Made by a program: the position numbers and the translations under genes. From the NCBI RefSeq assembly GCF_014646355.1, contig NZ_BMNH01000009.1, positions 1 through 64,000 on the forward strand: a stretch of DNA of 64,000 nt, in the 5' to 3' direction. Shown here one piece after another: positions 1 through 7,204 of the stretch. The notes under the pieces are model-generated. The model did not search any database and was not told the origin of the DNA. It saw only the letters and a list, made by a program, of their open reading frames with translations. Numbering within the stretch: the stretch's first letter is position 1; each line of letters opens with the position of its first letter. This DNA is from Nonomuraea cavernae. Its GTDB lineage: Bacteria; Actinomycetota; Actinomycetes; Streptosporangiales; Streptosporangiaceae.

Positions 1-312
1 TCAAATCCTCCCAGCCCCCCAGACCCGTGTCAAATTGACCCGAACCAGTCTGACCAGCAGAAATCGAACACCACCCCGTTCCCAGGGCAACCCCTCTAAC
101 TTACTCCAGCACTCGCCCCGTGTCAACCGGGCTGGTCGCGGACATGATGATCCGCTCACTGGTCAGGCTAGGAAGGTGGCCCTCGGCAGGACCGACGATC
201 ACGTCGTCCTCGCGGGCTTGGTGAACTCTATGCAGAGCCTCGGGAACCGTCAAATCAATGGATTGCCCGTTCCAGACAGGTGTTCTCGACCCGGCCAGGG
301 TAGGTAGAGGCC
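1..312. other. No gene recognised at left edge
   Basis: The first 312 bases upstream of the AI-2E gene hold short open frames on both strands, but none has a recognisable domain or a convincing ribosome binding site. The composition is less GC-biased at third codon positions than the neighbouring genes. It may contain the promoter of the following gene. A gene tail entering from the left cannot be excluded. Confidence 0.5.
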
Positions 313-1395
313 GTGCTCGATCAACCCGTGCCCAGAGCGGTCATCGTCCTGCTGGGGATCGCCGCCGCGGTGATCGTCCTGTTCGGGATGCGCGAGGTGT
401 CGTCCATTCTCGGCCCGATCATCCTGGCTCTCGTGCTGGTCATCGCCGTCGCGCCGGTGCGTGACTGGCTGGGCCGCCTTGGCGCTCCCACCTGGCTCCA
501 GGTGGCGGTGCCGTTCCTGATCGTGTTGCTCGTGCTGCTGGCCATGGTCGCGGTGCTGACGATCTCGGCCGTGCAACTCGCCTCTCTGCTCCCGACGTAC
601 ACCGATCAGTTTCAGCAGTTGCTGATCGACGCCCGGGACTTCGCCACCAGCCATGGCATCAGCAACGAGCAGATCAACAAGTCCCTGGAGACGCTCGACC
701 CCAGCCGGATCCTGGGGATCGCGCAGACCCTGTTGTCGAGCACGCTGGGCGTGGTGTCCAGTCTCTTCCTGATCGTGGTGCTGCTGCTCGCGATGTGCCT
801 GGACGCGCCCTCGACGTCCAGGATCCTGTCGACCGGCCAAGGCAGGAAGCCGCAGCTGGTGACCGCGCTCGCCACGTTCGCGCACAAGACGCGGCGCTAT
901 CTGATCGTCTCCACGATCTTCGGTCTGATCTGCTCAGCGCTGGACGTGGTGGCCCTGTCGTTTCTGAACGTGCCGCTGCCGCTGCTCTGGGGTGTCCTCG
1001 CCCTGATCACCAACTACATCCCCAACATCGGCTTCGTTCTCGGACTCATCCCGCCCGCGATGCTCGCCCTGCTCGACCACGGCCCCAAGCAGATGCTGCT
1101 GGTGATCGCCGCGTACGTCATCATCAATGTCGTGATCCAGTCGTTCATCCAGCCGAAGTTCCTCGGTGACGCGGTGGGGCTGTCGACCACGATGACGTTC
1201 ATCTCACTGATCGTCTGGGCGTTCGTCCTCGGCCCGCTCGGCGCTCTGCTGGCGATCCCGCTGAGCCTGCTCACCCGCGCGTTGCTGATCGACAGCGACC
1301 CCCGCGCGAAGTGGGCGGCCGCTCTCATATCCGGCGGCCCGCCCGCGGACGCTAGGCCGTCAGACGGCGCGGCGACACCCCACTCAGCCTCCTGA
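313..1395 (+). CDS. AI-2E family transporter (membrane protein)
   Basis: A 360-residue multi-spanning membrane protein of the AI-2E/YdiK/PerM family. About eight hydrophobic segments are visible: residues ~10-27, 33-50, 62-84, ~150-168, ~196-216, ~222-250, ~260-285 and ~295-325. The family hallmark of a long soluble loop after the third segment (about 85-150) and the C-terminal PKFLGDAVGLS-like motif are present. Members have been proposed to export autoinducer-2 or act as ion-coupled antiporters, so the substrate cannot be assigned here. The start is GTG with an AGGTAGAGG ribosome site just upstream. The 3' end overlaps the convergent AraC-type gene by 44 bp. A paralogue of similar length lies at 48644. 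Confidence 0.85.
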   Translation: MLDQPVPRAVIVLLGIAAAVIVLFGMREVSSILGPIILALVLVIAVAPVRDWLGRLGAPTWLQVAVPFLIVLLVLLAMVAVLTISAVQLASLLPTYTDQFQQLLIDARDFATSHGISNEQINKSLETLDPSRILGIAQTLLSSTLGVVSSLFLIVVLLLAMCLDAPSTSRILSTGQGRKPQLVTALATFAHKTRRYLIVSTIFGLICSALDVVALSFLNVPLPLLWGVLALITNYIPNIGFVLGLIPPAMLALLDHGPKQMLLVIAAYVIINVVIQSFIQPKFLGDAVGLSTTMTFISLIVWAFVLGPLGALLAIPLSLLTRALLIDSDPRAKWAAALISGGPPADARPSDGAATPHSAS

Positions 1396-2032
1396 CCTCG
1401 TGAGACAGGTGCGCCTGATCGGTGTAACCCGAGATCAACGCCACCTCGGTGAGAGGGACCCCGGATCGGGCGAGCCGCAGAGCACGCTGGAACCGGACGA
1501 TCCGCTGCAACGTCTTCGGTGAGTAGCCGAAGCCGGCCACGCTCCGGCGATGGAGCTGCCGCTCGCTGTAGCCGAGCCGCCGGGCGACCTCGTGGACCGG
1601 CGACCCCGAGCGCAGCGCGGCCACGATGGCCGGAGCCGCCGGGTCGGATGGTGAGGTCTGCCGGAGCCGGACGGTGATCGCCGCCCGCATGGCACGCAGA
1701 CGTTCCTCCGGGATCTCCGCCGCGAGCTCGGGGAACGCGTCGAGGTCGGCCAGGGGGACCCGCTGGTCGCGCAGCCAGTGGACCGGCACACCGAACACCT
1801 CGCCGGCGGCGCCCGGCTTGAAGCGGATGCCGCTGAACGTGTCTCCCGCGCGCATCGAGGTGGGCATCGGGCCGGTGTCGGGGCCGGCCACGAAGGGCCC
1901 GTCAGGCCCCCAGATGAGGTCGACGCATCCGTCGGGAACCACCAGCTGGGTCATGTCGGTCTCGGCGACCTGGTGCCACTCACAGGCGACGCGCTCGGCG
2001 AGCCACGGCGCGGGTGGCCGTTCCTCGTACAT
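1352..2032 (-). CDS. AraC-family transcriptional regulator
   Basis: A 226-residue regulator. The C-terminal ~100 residues form a double helix-turn-helix of AraC/XylS type: first helix region around VHEVARRLGYSERQLHRR, second around LTEVALISGYTDQAHLSHEV, ending in SGVSPRRL. The N-terminal half (CEWHQ, VPDGCVDLIW) matches the DUF6597-type sensor domain common in actinobacterial AraC proteins. The ligand is unknown. A TAGCGT hexamer ends 6 nt before the ATG, so the message may be leaderless; a GGAGG directly before the ATG is too close to be a normal Shine-Dalgarno. Its tail overlaps the AI-2E gene on the other strand. Confidence 0.85.
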   Translation of the reverse strand: MYEERPPAPWLAERVACEWHQVAETDMTQLVVPDGCVDLIWGPDGPFVAGPDTGPMPTSMRAGDTFSGIRFKPGAAGEVFGVPVHWLRDQRVPLADLDAFPELAAEIPEERLRAMRAAITVRLRQTSPSDPAAPAIVAALRSGSPVHEVARRLGYSERQLHRRSVAGFGYSPKTLQRIVRFQRALRLARSGVPLTEVALISGYTDQAHLSHEVRRLSGVSPRRLTA

Positions 2033-2078
2033 GCCTCCACGCTATGCGAGCCCACCGACAGAACCGCGGCGGGCCCGC

Positions 2079-2933
2079 TCAGCCTGACAGGCGGCCGTAG
2101 TCGCGCAAGGTCTTCAGCCGCTCCACCGTCACGTGGCCGCCCCACTCGTGCTCGACCAGCGGGGTCCACATCGGCCAGTTGCCGGTCCAGCCGCCCTCCG
2201 GGGACTGGGTGGCCAGGAGCGCGTCCAGGTGCCGGTCCAGGGTCTCGGCCTCGAACAGCGGCAGCCGGAGCGGCGACGGCGCGAAGTCCAGCGGGAAGTG
2301 CGCATCGCCGGGGGTGTCGGGGTCGAACGCCACGGTCGCCAGGATGGCGTCGCGGAGCCTGCCGAACTCCGCCTCGGCCCGGCCGCGGTCCGGGACCCGG
2401 TCCAGGAACGCGACGATCGCCCGCGCCTCGTACGGGCTGGTCTGGCGCACGTTCGCGATGGCCGTCCAGCAGAACTCGGTCGCGGGGCCGAGCCACGGGT
2501 GGACGATGCCGTGCTCGTGCAGCAGCCCCGCGATCGAGGCGGTCGGGATCAGGTTGCCCGGCGGGTCGTCGGCGGTCTCCCACCAGGGGGCTCGGAGGGT
2601 GTCGCGCACGCTGGGCAGCACGAACGGCACGCCGCCGTCGTCAGCGGTCACCGACCGCAGGTAGTCGCAGGCCGCCGGCACCATGGGGTCGGAGAAGGCG
2701 TCGAGCTCGTCCAGGATCCAGAACGCCATCTCGACCGGCTCGGGCTGGCTGCCGACGCCGCGCAGGTCGGGTTCGAGGGCGTTGCCGAACCCGCCGTCGG
2801 AGTTCTGGTAGCAGCGCAGCGCGGCCAGCACCCGCTCCCGTGACCCGCCGGCGAACAGCGCCTCGAATCGGAGCCTGTCGAGCAGCCGCCCGTGCGCCTG
2901 CAGGTATCTCTCGGCTCGGTCTCGTGTGTCCAT
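2079..2933 (-). CDS. Prenyltransferase/terpenoid-cyclase-fold protein of unknown role
   Basis: A 284-residue protein with repeats typical of the alpha/alpha toroid of squalene cyclases and prenyltransferase beta subunits: an N-terminal CYQNSDGGFGNALEPD and a C-terminal TQSPEGGWTGNW. No DxDD or other catalytic signature of a true cyclase is seen. This subgroup is common in actinobacteria and usually annotated hypothetical. I place the start at the ATG giving MDTRDRAERYLQ, because upstream in-frame sequence is Arg/Pro-rich non-coding-like. It lies 46 bp upstream of the AraC-type gene on the same strand and could be co-transcribed with it. Confidence 0.7.
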   Translation of the reverse strand: MDTRDRAERYLQAHGRLLDRLRFEALFAGGSRERVLAALRCYQNSDGGFGNALEPDLRGVGSQPEPVEMAFWILDELDAFSDPMVPAACDYLRSVTADDGGVPFVLPSVRDTLRAPWWETADDPPGNLIPTASIAGLLHEHGIVHPWLGPATEFCWTAIANVRQTSPYEARAIVAFLDRVPDRGRAEAEFGRLRDAILATVAFDPDTPGDAHFPLDFAPSPLRLPLFEAETLDRHLDALLATQSPEGGWTGNWPMWTPLVEHEWGGHVTVERLKTLRDYGRLSG

Positions 2934-3074
2934 GGCCGCGAAGGTAGCCGACGAGGGGCGGAGATCTCTTGTCGGAATCGGACACGCGGCTCGCCGTCGA
3001 GAGGGTCTGTCCGGAGAGTTCGGCGCCGCCTCGTTCGCTGGGCGCCGGTCCAGGCGATGTCGCGAGGGCCGCGG

Positions 3075-3113
3075 TTTAATGCGTTGCCCGGTGTCCTCGC
3101 CGCTGCCTAGCCT
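3075..3113 (+). promoter_or_regulatory. Promoter of erm leader, WhiB7-type layout, leaderless
   Basis: A -35 TTGCCC (3084-3089) and -10 TAGCCT (3108-3113) are separated by 18 bp. The -10 lies 7 nt before the ATG of the leader peptide, so the transcript probably starts at that ATG. A short AT-rich block TTTAAT (3075-3080) stands 3 bp upstream of the -35. That is the placement known for WhiB7-activated promoters, which drive intrinsic resistance genes in actinobacteria. The WhiB7 assignment is inference. Confidence 0.6.
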
Positions 3114-3120
3114 GTCCGGC

Positions 3121-3183
3121 ATGTACCACCATCAAATGACCTACTTCATGCGTCTGCGGCACAGCCGGGCTCTGGCCCGCTAG
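3121..3183 (+). CDS. Erm leader peptide (MRLR macrolide-arrest type)
   Basis: A 20-codon ORF, MYHHQMTYFMRLRHSRALAR, ends in TAG 87 bp before the methyltransferase start. It contains the Met-Arg-Leu-Arg sequence (residues 10-13) that is the minimal macrolide-dependent arrest motif of Erm(D)-class leaders. Reading from the internal Met6 gives MTYFMRLR, resembling the MTHSMRLR start I recall for the Bacillus ErmD leader. The start at 3121 fits a leaderless message (promoter 7 nt upstream); no Shine-Dalgarno is visible for either Met. The proposed role is to sense a ribosome stalled by macrolide and open the erm ribosome binding site. Confidence 0.65.
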   Translation: MYHHQMTYFMRLRHSRALAR

Positions 3184-3266
3184 CGGACGCGTTCAAGAGG
3201 TAAGGCGTCCGCAGGCGCGCCCAGGGCCCTTCGAGAGCTCCATTCATCTCGAGGACCCGGAAGGGC
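3166..3266 (+). promoter_or_regulatory. Translational attenuator between leader and erm
   Basis: Complementary segments form a possible switch. CGGGC (3166-3170) pairs with GCCCG (3175-3179). GCGGACGC (3183-3190) pairs perfectly with GCGTCCGC (3205-3212). GCCCTTC (3226-3232) pairs with GAAGGGC (3260-3266), burying the erm ribosome site GGAAGGG; CGAGA (3232-3236) and TCTCG (3247-3251) can extend this. In the alternative fold GGCCC (3174-3178) can pair with GGGCC (3224-3228), which would free the site. A ribosome stalled on the MRLR codons would cover 3166-3170 and favour the alternative. Complementarity is visible; the mechanism is inferred. Confidence 0.55.
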
Positions 3267-3270
3267 AGCT

Positions 3271-4095
3271 GTGGCGCAGAATTTCGCGCACGGAAACTAT
3301 TCGCACACCCAGGGCAAGGCCGCCAGGAACAGCGGCGCCCGCACATCCCGTGATCAAGCCAGGCGCGTCCTGTCGCAGAACTTCCTGGTCGACGGGCGGG
3401 CCCTGGACCTGGTGGTCAAGGCGGCGGCCCCGGACGGGCTGGTGCTCGAGCCAGGTTCGGGTGAGGGCGCGCTGACCAGGGCGCTGGCCGAGGCCGGAGC
3501 GCGGGTCGTCGGCTACGAGATCGACCCGAGACTGGCCGGACGGCTCGCCTCACAGACCCGCGACGATCCCCGGATCGACGTGGTCAGGGGCGATTTCGCG
3601 GCCGCCCGGCCACCGCGTGAGCCGTTCGCGGTGGTCGGCAACATCCCCTACTCGGCGACGTCGAAGATCGTGCGCTGGTGTCTGCGGGCTCCGGCGCTCA
3701 CCTCGGCGACGCTGGTGACGCAGGTGGAGTACGCCCGCAAGCGCACCGGCGACTACGGCCGCTGGAGCCTGGTGACGGTGGAGTCGTGGCCGTGGTTCGA
3801 CTGGCGGCTGGGCGACCGGATCGGCAGGGAGAGCTTCCGGCCGGTGCCGTCGGTCGACTCGGCGATCCTGCGGATCGAGCGCCGCCCGGAGCCGCTGGTC
3901 GGCTCGCGCCGTGACTACCAGCGGCTGGTCGAGCTGGGGTTCGGCGGGGTGGGCGGGTCGCTGCGCGCCTCGCTCAGGACCAGGTACGAGGGAGTGGACG
4001 CGGCCCTGGCCGCCGCCGGCATCGCTCGCGGGGCCGTGGTGGGCCACGTCCATCCCGACCAGTGGCTCGTCCTGTCGGACCGGCTACTTCGCTGA
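3271..4095 (+). CDS. erm: Erm-family 23S rRNA (adenine-2058-N6) methyltransferase
   Basis: A 274-residue rRNA N6-adenine methyltransferase of the KsgA/Erm superfamily. After a polar N-terminal stretch comes the Erm entry motif ARRVLSQNFLVD, then the SAM motif I VLEPGSGEGALTRAL, acidic motif II (YEIDPR), VVRGDF, and catalytic motif IV NIPYSATS. It resembles ErmE/ErmO-type actinobacterial enzymes that methylate A2058 and give macrolide-lincosamide-streptogramin B resistance. The start is GTG with GGAAGGG 5 nt upstream, a site that can be sequestered by the attenuator. The 3' end overlaps the convergent membrane protein gene by 12 bp. No adjacent biosynthetic genes suggest self-resistance, so intrinsic inducible resistance is more likely. 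Confidence 0.9.
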   Translation: MAQNFAHGNYSHTQGKAARNSGARTSRDQARRVLSQNFLVDGRALDLVVKAAAPDGLVLEPGSGEGALTRALAEAGARVVGYEIDPRLAGRLASQTRDDPRIDVVRGDFAAARPPREPFAVVGNIPYSATSKIVRWCLRAPALTSATLVTQVEYARKRTGDYGRWSLVTVESWPWFDWRLGDRIGRESFRPVPSVDSAILRIERRPEPLVGSRRDYQRLVELGFGGVGGSLRASLRTRYEGVDAALAAAGIARGAVVGHVHPDQWLVLSDRLLR

Positions 4096-5463
4096 CGGCT
4101 CGGGCGTCTGGACGGGCGGGGCGAGGCGTGGGGCCGCCGGATCGCGGCGGCCCCACGGCATGGCCAGCACCAGCAACGGCAGCAGCACGATCGACGCGCG
4201 GGACCAGTCGGCGTGCAGCGCCCACCAGGTATCGGTGTCGAACTGCGTCATGTAGATGTAGCCGTACGCCGCCCAGAACGAGACGCCGATGATCGCCGGC
4301 CAGGCGAACCTGGTGGGCCGGGCGATCAGGAACGGCATGAACCACAGGAGGTACTGGGCGCCGAGCCGTGGGGTGACGACCATGAAGACCAGCAGGATGG
4401 CCGTGGTCATGTCGATCGGGTCGGCGCGCCGCCAGATCAGCACCACGGCTATGACGCAGAGGTAGATGAGGTTGGTGCCGAACGACGCCAGGTCGGCCCG
4501 CAAGGCCCAGTCGCCGCCGGTGAAGTGGGGAGTCCAGCCCCATTCGCCGACGATCGGCCGGATGTCGCGGATGGTGTCGATGACGTCGGGGATCTGGTCG
4601 ATCCGGGTGCCCGCGAAGATCGGCAGCGTGGCCAGGAAGAACAGGGGCACCAGGCCGGTGGTGAAGAGCGCCACGATCCTGGACCGCAGGTGTGGCAGGA
4701 GCAGCAGCATGCCGGGGATCAGCCAGATCGGCCAGCTCTTCGCGCACAGGGCCAGGCCCATGAGCAGACCGGCCAGCGCGGCGCGCTTCAGGTCGGCCCG
4801 GTCGGTGGGGCCGGGCAGCAGGGCCCGGTGCAGCATGCCGCCGGGGCCGACCACCCGGTGCAGCGCGGTGCGCCAGCCGTAGGCCGCCATGCCCCGCCGC
4901 ACCTTGGCGACGACGTCGGTCGTGACGCCGACGCGGTCGGGTGAGCCGGGGCCGCGCGCCACCACGAAGGCGGCCACGCCGAAGACCAGCGCGACGGGCT
5001 CGACCTGGCCGTGGATGGAGGCGACGAGCAGGGCGAGCGGGTTGAGGGCGTACTGCAGGGCGCGCAGTGACGCCTTGGGGCCGCCGGCCAGTTTGGCCAC
5101 CAGCGGGATCAGCAGGATGTCGGCGACCACGGTGACCAGCCGGCCGGCGTATTCCCAGGGGATGCCGAACCAGAGCAGGATCCCGTAGACGTAGGGGATC
5201 GTCGGCAGGAAGTGCCAGCCGCCCTCGCTGGCCAGCACGGGGTCCTCGCCGTTGAGCACGGCCTCGCCCGCCGGCCGGAAGCTCTCGACGAAGTCGACGG
5301 GCTGCCAGGAGTCGTTGGCCGCGGTGAACAGCAACAACACGCGTACGGCCACCCCCACCAGGATGGCGACGAGGAGAGGTGGTCTCCAGTCGCGCCACTG
5401 GGCAATCAGGGCGAATACGACTCCGGCAACGAGGACAATCCCCGTGAGAACTGCGTAATCCAT
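4084..5463 (-). CDS. GT-C-fold-like polytopic membrane protein (putative mannosyl/arabinosyltransferase)
   Basis: A 459-residue protein with about 10-12 hydrophobic segments, beginning with a membrane helix (LTGIVLVAGVVFALIAQW). An early periplasmic loop contains NDSWQPVDFVESFRPAGEAVLNGEDP. Acidic residues in the first extracytoplasmic loop plus the repeated long helices are typical of GT-C polyprenyl-phosphate-dependent glycosyltransferases (GT87-like). Donor and acceptor are unknown. It starts ATG at 5463 and faces the NarG-like gene across a 116-bp divergent gap. Its tail overlaps erm. A role in lipomannan-like glycan synthesis is possible but unproven. Confidence 0.6.
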   Translation of the reverse strand: MDYAVLTGIVLVAGVVFALIAQWRDWRPPLLVAILVGVAVRVLLLFTAANDSWQPVDFVESFRPAGEAVLNGEDPVLASEGGWHFLPTIPYVYGILLWFGIPWEYAGRLVTVVADILLIPLVAKLAGGPKASLRALQYALNPLALLVASIHGQVEPVALVFGVAAFVVARGPGSPDRVGVTTDVVAKVRRGMAAYGWRTALHRVVGPGGMLHRALLPGPTDRADLKRAALAGLLMGLALCAKSWPIWLIPGMLLLLPHLRSRIVALFTTGLVPLFFLATLPIFAGTRIDQIPDVIDTIRDIRPIVGEWGWTPHFTGGDWALRADLASFGTNLIYLCVIAVVLIWRRADPIDMTTAILLVFMVVTPRLGAQYLLWFMPFLIARPTRFAWPAIIGVSFWAAYGYIYMTQFDTDTWWALHADWSRASIVLLPLLVLAMPWGRRDPAAPRLAPPVQTPEPSAK

Positions 5464-5579
5464 GGCGGGACTAGCCTGCCGTACTCCTCTGGATGCTGCG
5501 ACTTCGCCTGGTGATTCTTATCCCCGACATGGCGGGTCGTACCGCGATAGACCATCACCCTCTGTGCTGAACTTTTCCC

Positions 5580-7184
5580 ATGGGGGGATCGCACGTCAAC
5601 CAGGCACTGGTCAGGCTCTATTTCGAGGTGAAAGTCGGGCTACGCGACCCGGTCGCCGCCTGGGCGAAACTCACAGGAAACTCGCAGTTGTACCAGCGGG
5701 CTCGCGGGGAACGCCGGGTCCCGCTCGACGACGGCACGGCGGCCGAGCTGACCGCCGCCGCGATCGTGCACACGGCCGCCGAGCACGGCGCCGACCGGGT
5801 GGCGGCGCTGGCCACGTCGCCGCTGGCCGGGCTGGTCGGTGACCTCGGCGGCGCGGTGCTCACCGAGCAGCCGAGCGCCCCGCTGCAGATGCTGGGGCGG
5901 GACTTCAGCGGGCCGAAGGCCGACGACTGGGCGCGCGCCGCGCACGTGATGCTGTGGGGCGAGAACAACCGGCTCTCCCGCACGCCCGACACGCCCTGGG
6001 TGATCGCGGGGCGCTACAAGGGCCAGAAGGTGGTCGCGATCGGCCCGCATCCGACGCGGTTGTCCGACGAGACGCTGGTGGTGCGGCCCGGTACGGACGG
6101 CGCGCTGGCGATGGCCATGGGCCACGTGCTGCTCAAGGAGTTCTTCCTGGACCGGCCGGCGTTCGCCTCGCACGCGATGCGGCGCACCGACCTGCCGTTG
6201 CTGGTGCGGCTGCGCGAGCGCGGCGGCGGCTTCGTGGCCGACGGCGTGGTGGGGCGGCCCGCGGAGCGGCTGAGCGTGTACGGCGGCGACGCGGTCGAGG
6301 TGCTGCTGCCCCGCTTCGACGACGGCCCTGGGGTGCTTAACCGGGGCGTGCCGGTGGTGCGCGACGGCGAACACCTGGCCACGACGGTGTACGACCTGCT
6401 GCTCGCGGCGTACGGGGTGGTCCGCGACGGGCTTCCCGGCTGCTGGCCCGGCGACTACGACGACCGGCGCGAGCCGTACACGCCGGCCTGGCAGGAGGCG
6501 CTGACGGGGGTGCCGGCCGGGCGCACGATCAAGGCGGCGCGGGAGCTGGGGGCCACCGCCGAGCAGACCGGCGGGCGATGCGTGATCGTGCCCGGACGGC
6601 TGGAGACGGCGCACGCCGACACCGCCTACCGGGCGATGCTGGCGCTGCTGGTGCTGACCGGCTGCGGGAACGGCTGGGCGCAGCCGGGCGGCGGGACCGG
6701 CGTGCCGCTGGTGCCGTACCTGTGCCTGCACGCGGGCGGCGAGGACGAGGCGAACGTGGGCCGGCTGTGCTGGCCGCTGGCCGACGGGGTGCTCAGCGGG
6801 CGCACGCCGCGGTCGGTGCTGCTGGAGGCGGTGCGCGACGGGCTGCCGATGGCGCCCTCGCCGCGGGTGCTGGCGATCCCCCGGCCGATCTATCCGATGC
6901 CGCCCGAGGTCGAGCTGCTGATCGGCCCGGACGACCTGTGCGATCTGGCCCCGCCGGACGCCCGGCTGGTGGCCGACGCGGTGGCCAAGCTGGCGGTGGA
7001 CCACGTGGAGTGCGCCCCGGCGGAGACCGGCGGGCCGTCCGCCGAGGCGCTGCCCGCCGAGAGGCGGATGCGGCTGCTGGTGGATCACGCGTGGACGCAC
7101 GAGTACGGGGAGGCCCTGCCGACGTACCGGCCGCCGGGCCCGGGCCTCCCCGTCAAACCGACTCAGCTGGTCGTGCTGAGGTAG
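5580..7184 (+). CDS. Truncated stand-alone NarG-like molybdopterin oxidoreductase homologue
   Basis: The 534 residues align by eye with the interior of respiratory nitrate reductase alpha subunits (~1230 residues). Matching stretches are RDPVAAWAKL, QRARGERRV, LWGENNRLSRTPDTP, GTDGALAMAMGHVLLKEF, TTVYDLLLAAYGV and TPAWQEALTGV. The NarG N-terminus with the FS0 4Fe-4S ligands is missing, and so is the C-terminal half. In the Mo-ligand region (CDLPPASPQ in NarG) the equivalent appears to be TEQPSAPLQ, with Glu replacing Asp. No narH, narJ or narI is nearby. It may be a repurposed Mo-cofactor or nucleotide-binding fold, or an inactive paralogue. Start ATG 5580 is the best available but lacks a clear Shine-Dalgarno. 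Confidence 0.65.
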   Translation: MGGSHVNQALVRLYFEVKVGLRDPVAAWAKLTGNSQLYQRARGERRVPLDDGTAAELTAAAIVHTAAEHGADRVAALATSPLAGLVGDLGGAVLTEQPSAPLQMLGRDFSGPKADDWARAAHVMLWGENNRLSRTPDTPWVIAGRYKGQKVVAIGPHPTRLSDETLVVRPGTDGALAMAMGHVLLKEFFLDRPAFASHAMRRTDLPLLVRLRERGGGFVADGVVGRPAERLSVYGGDAVEVLLPRFDDGPGVLNRGVPVVRDGEHLATTVYDLLLAAYGVVRDGLPGCWPGDYDDRREPYTPAWQEALTGVPAGRTIKAARELGATAEQTGGRCVIVPGRLETAHADTAYRAMLALLVLTGCGNGWAQPGGGTGVPLVPYLCLHAGGEDEANVGRLCWPLADGVLSGRTPRSVLLEAVRDGLPMAPSPRVLAIPRPIYPMPPEVELLIGPDDLCDLAPPDARLVADAVAKLAVDHVECAPAETGGPSAEALPAERRMRLLVDHAWTHEYGEALPTYRPPGPGLPVKPTQLVVLR

Positions 7185-7204
7185 TCCGCGCGGTCATCGT
7201 CCGG

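Noticed and set aside
5580..7184. Functional respiratory nitrate reductase operon
   Set aside because: Only a truncated NarG-like gene is present; narH, narJ, narI and the Fe-S N-terminus are missing.
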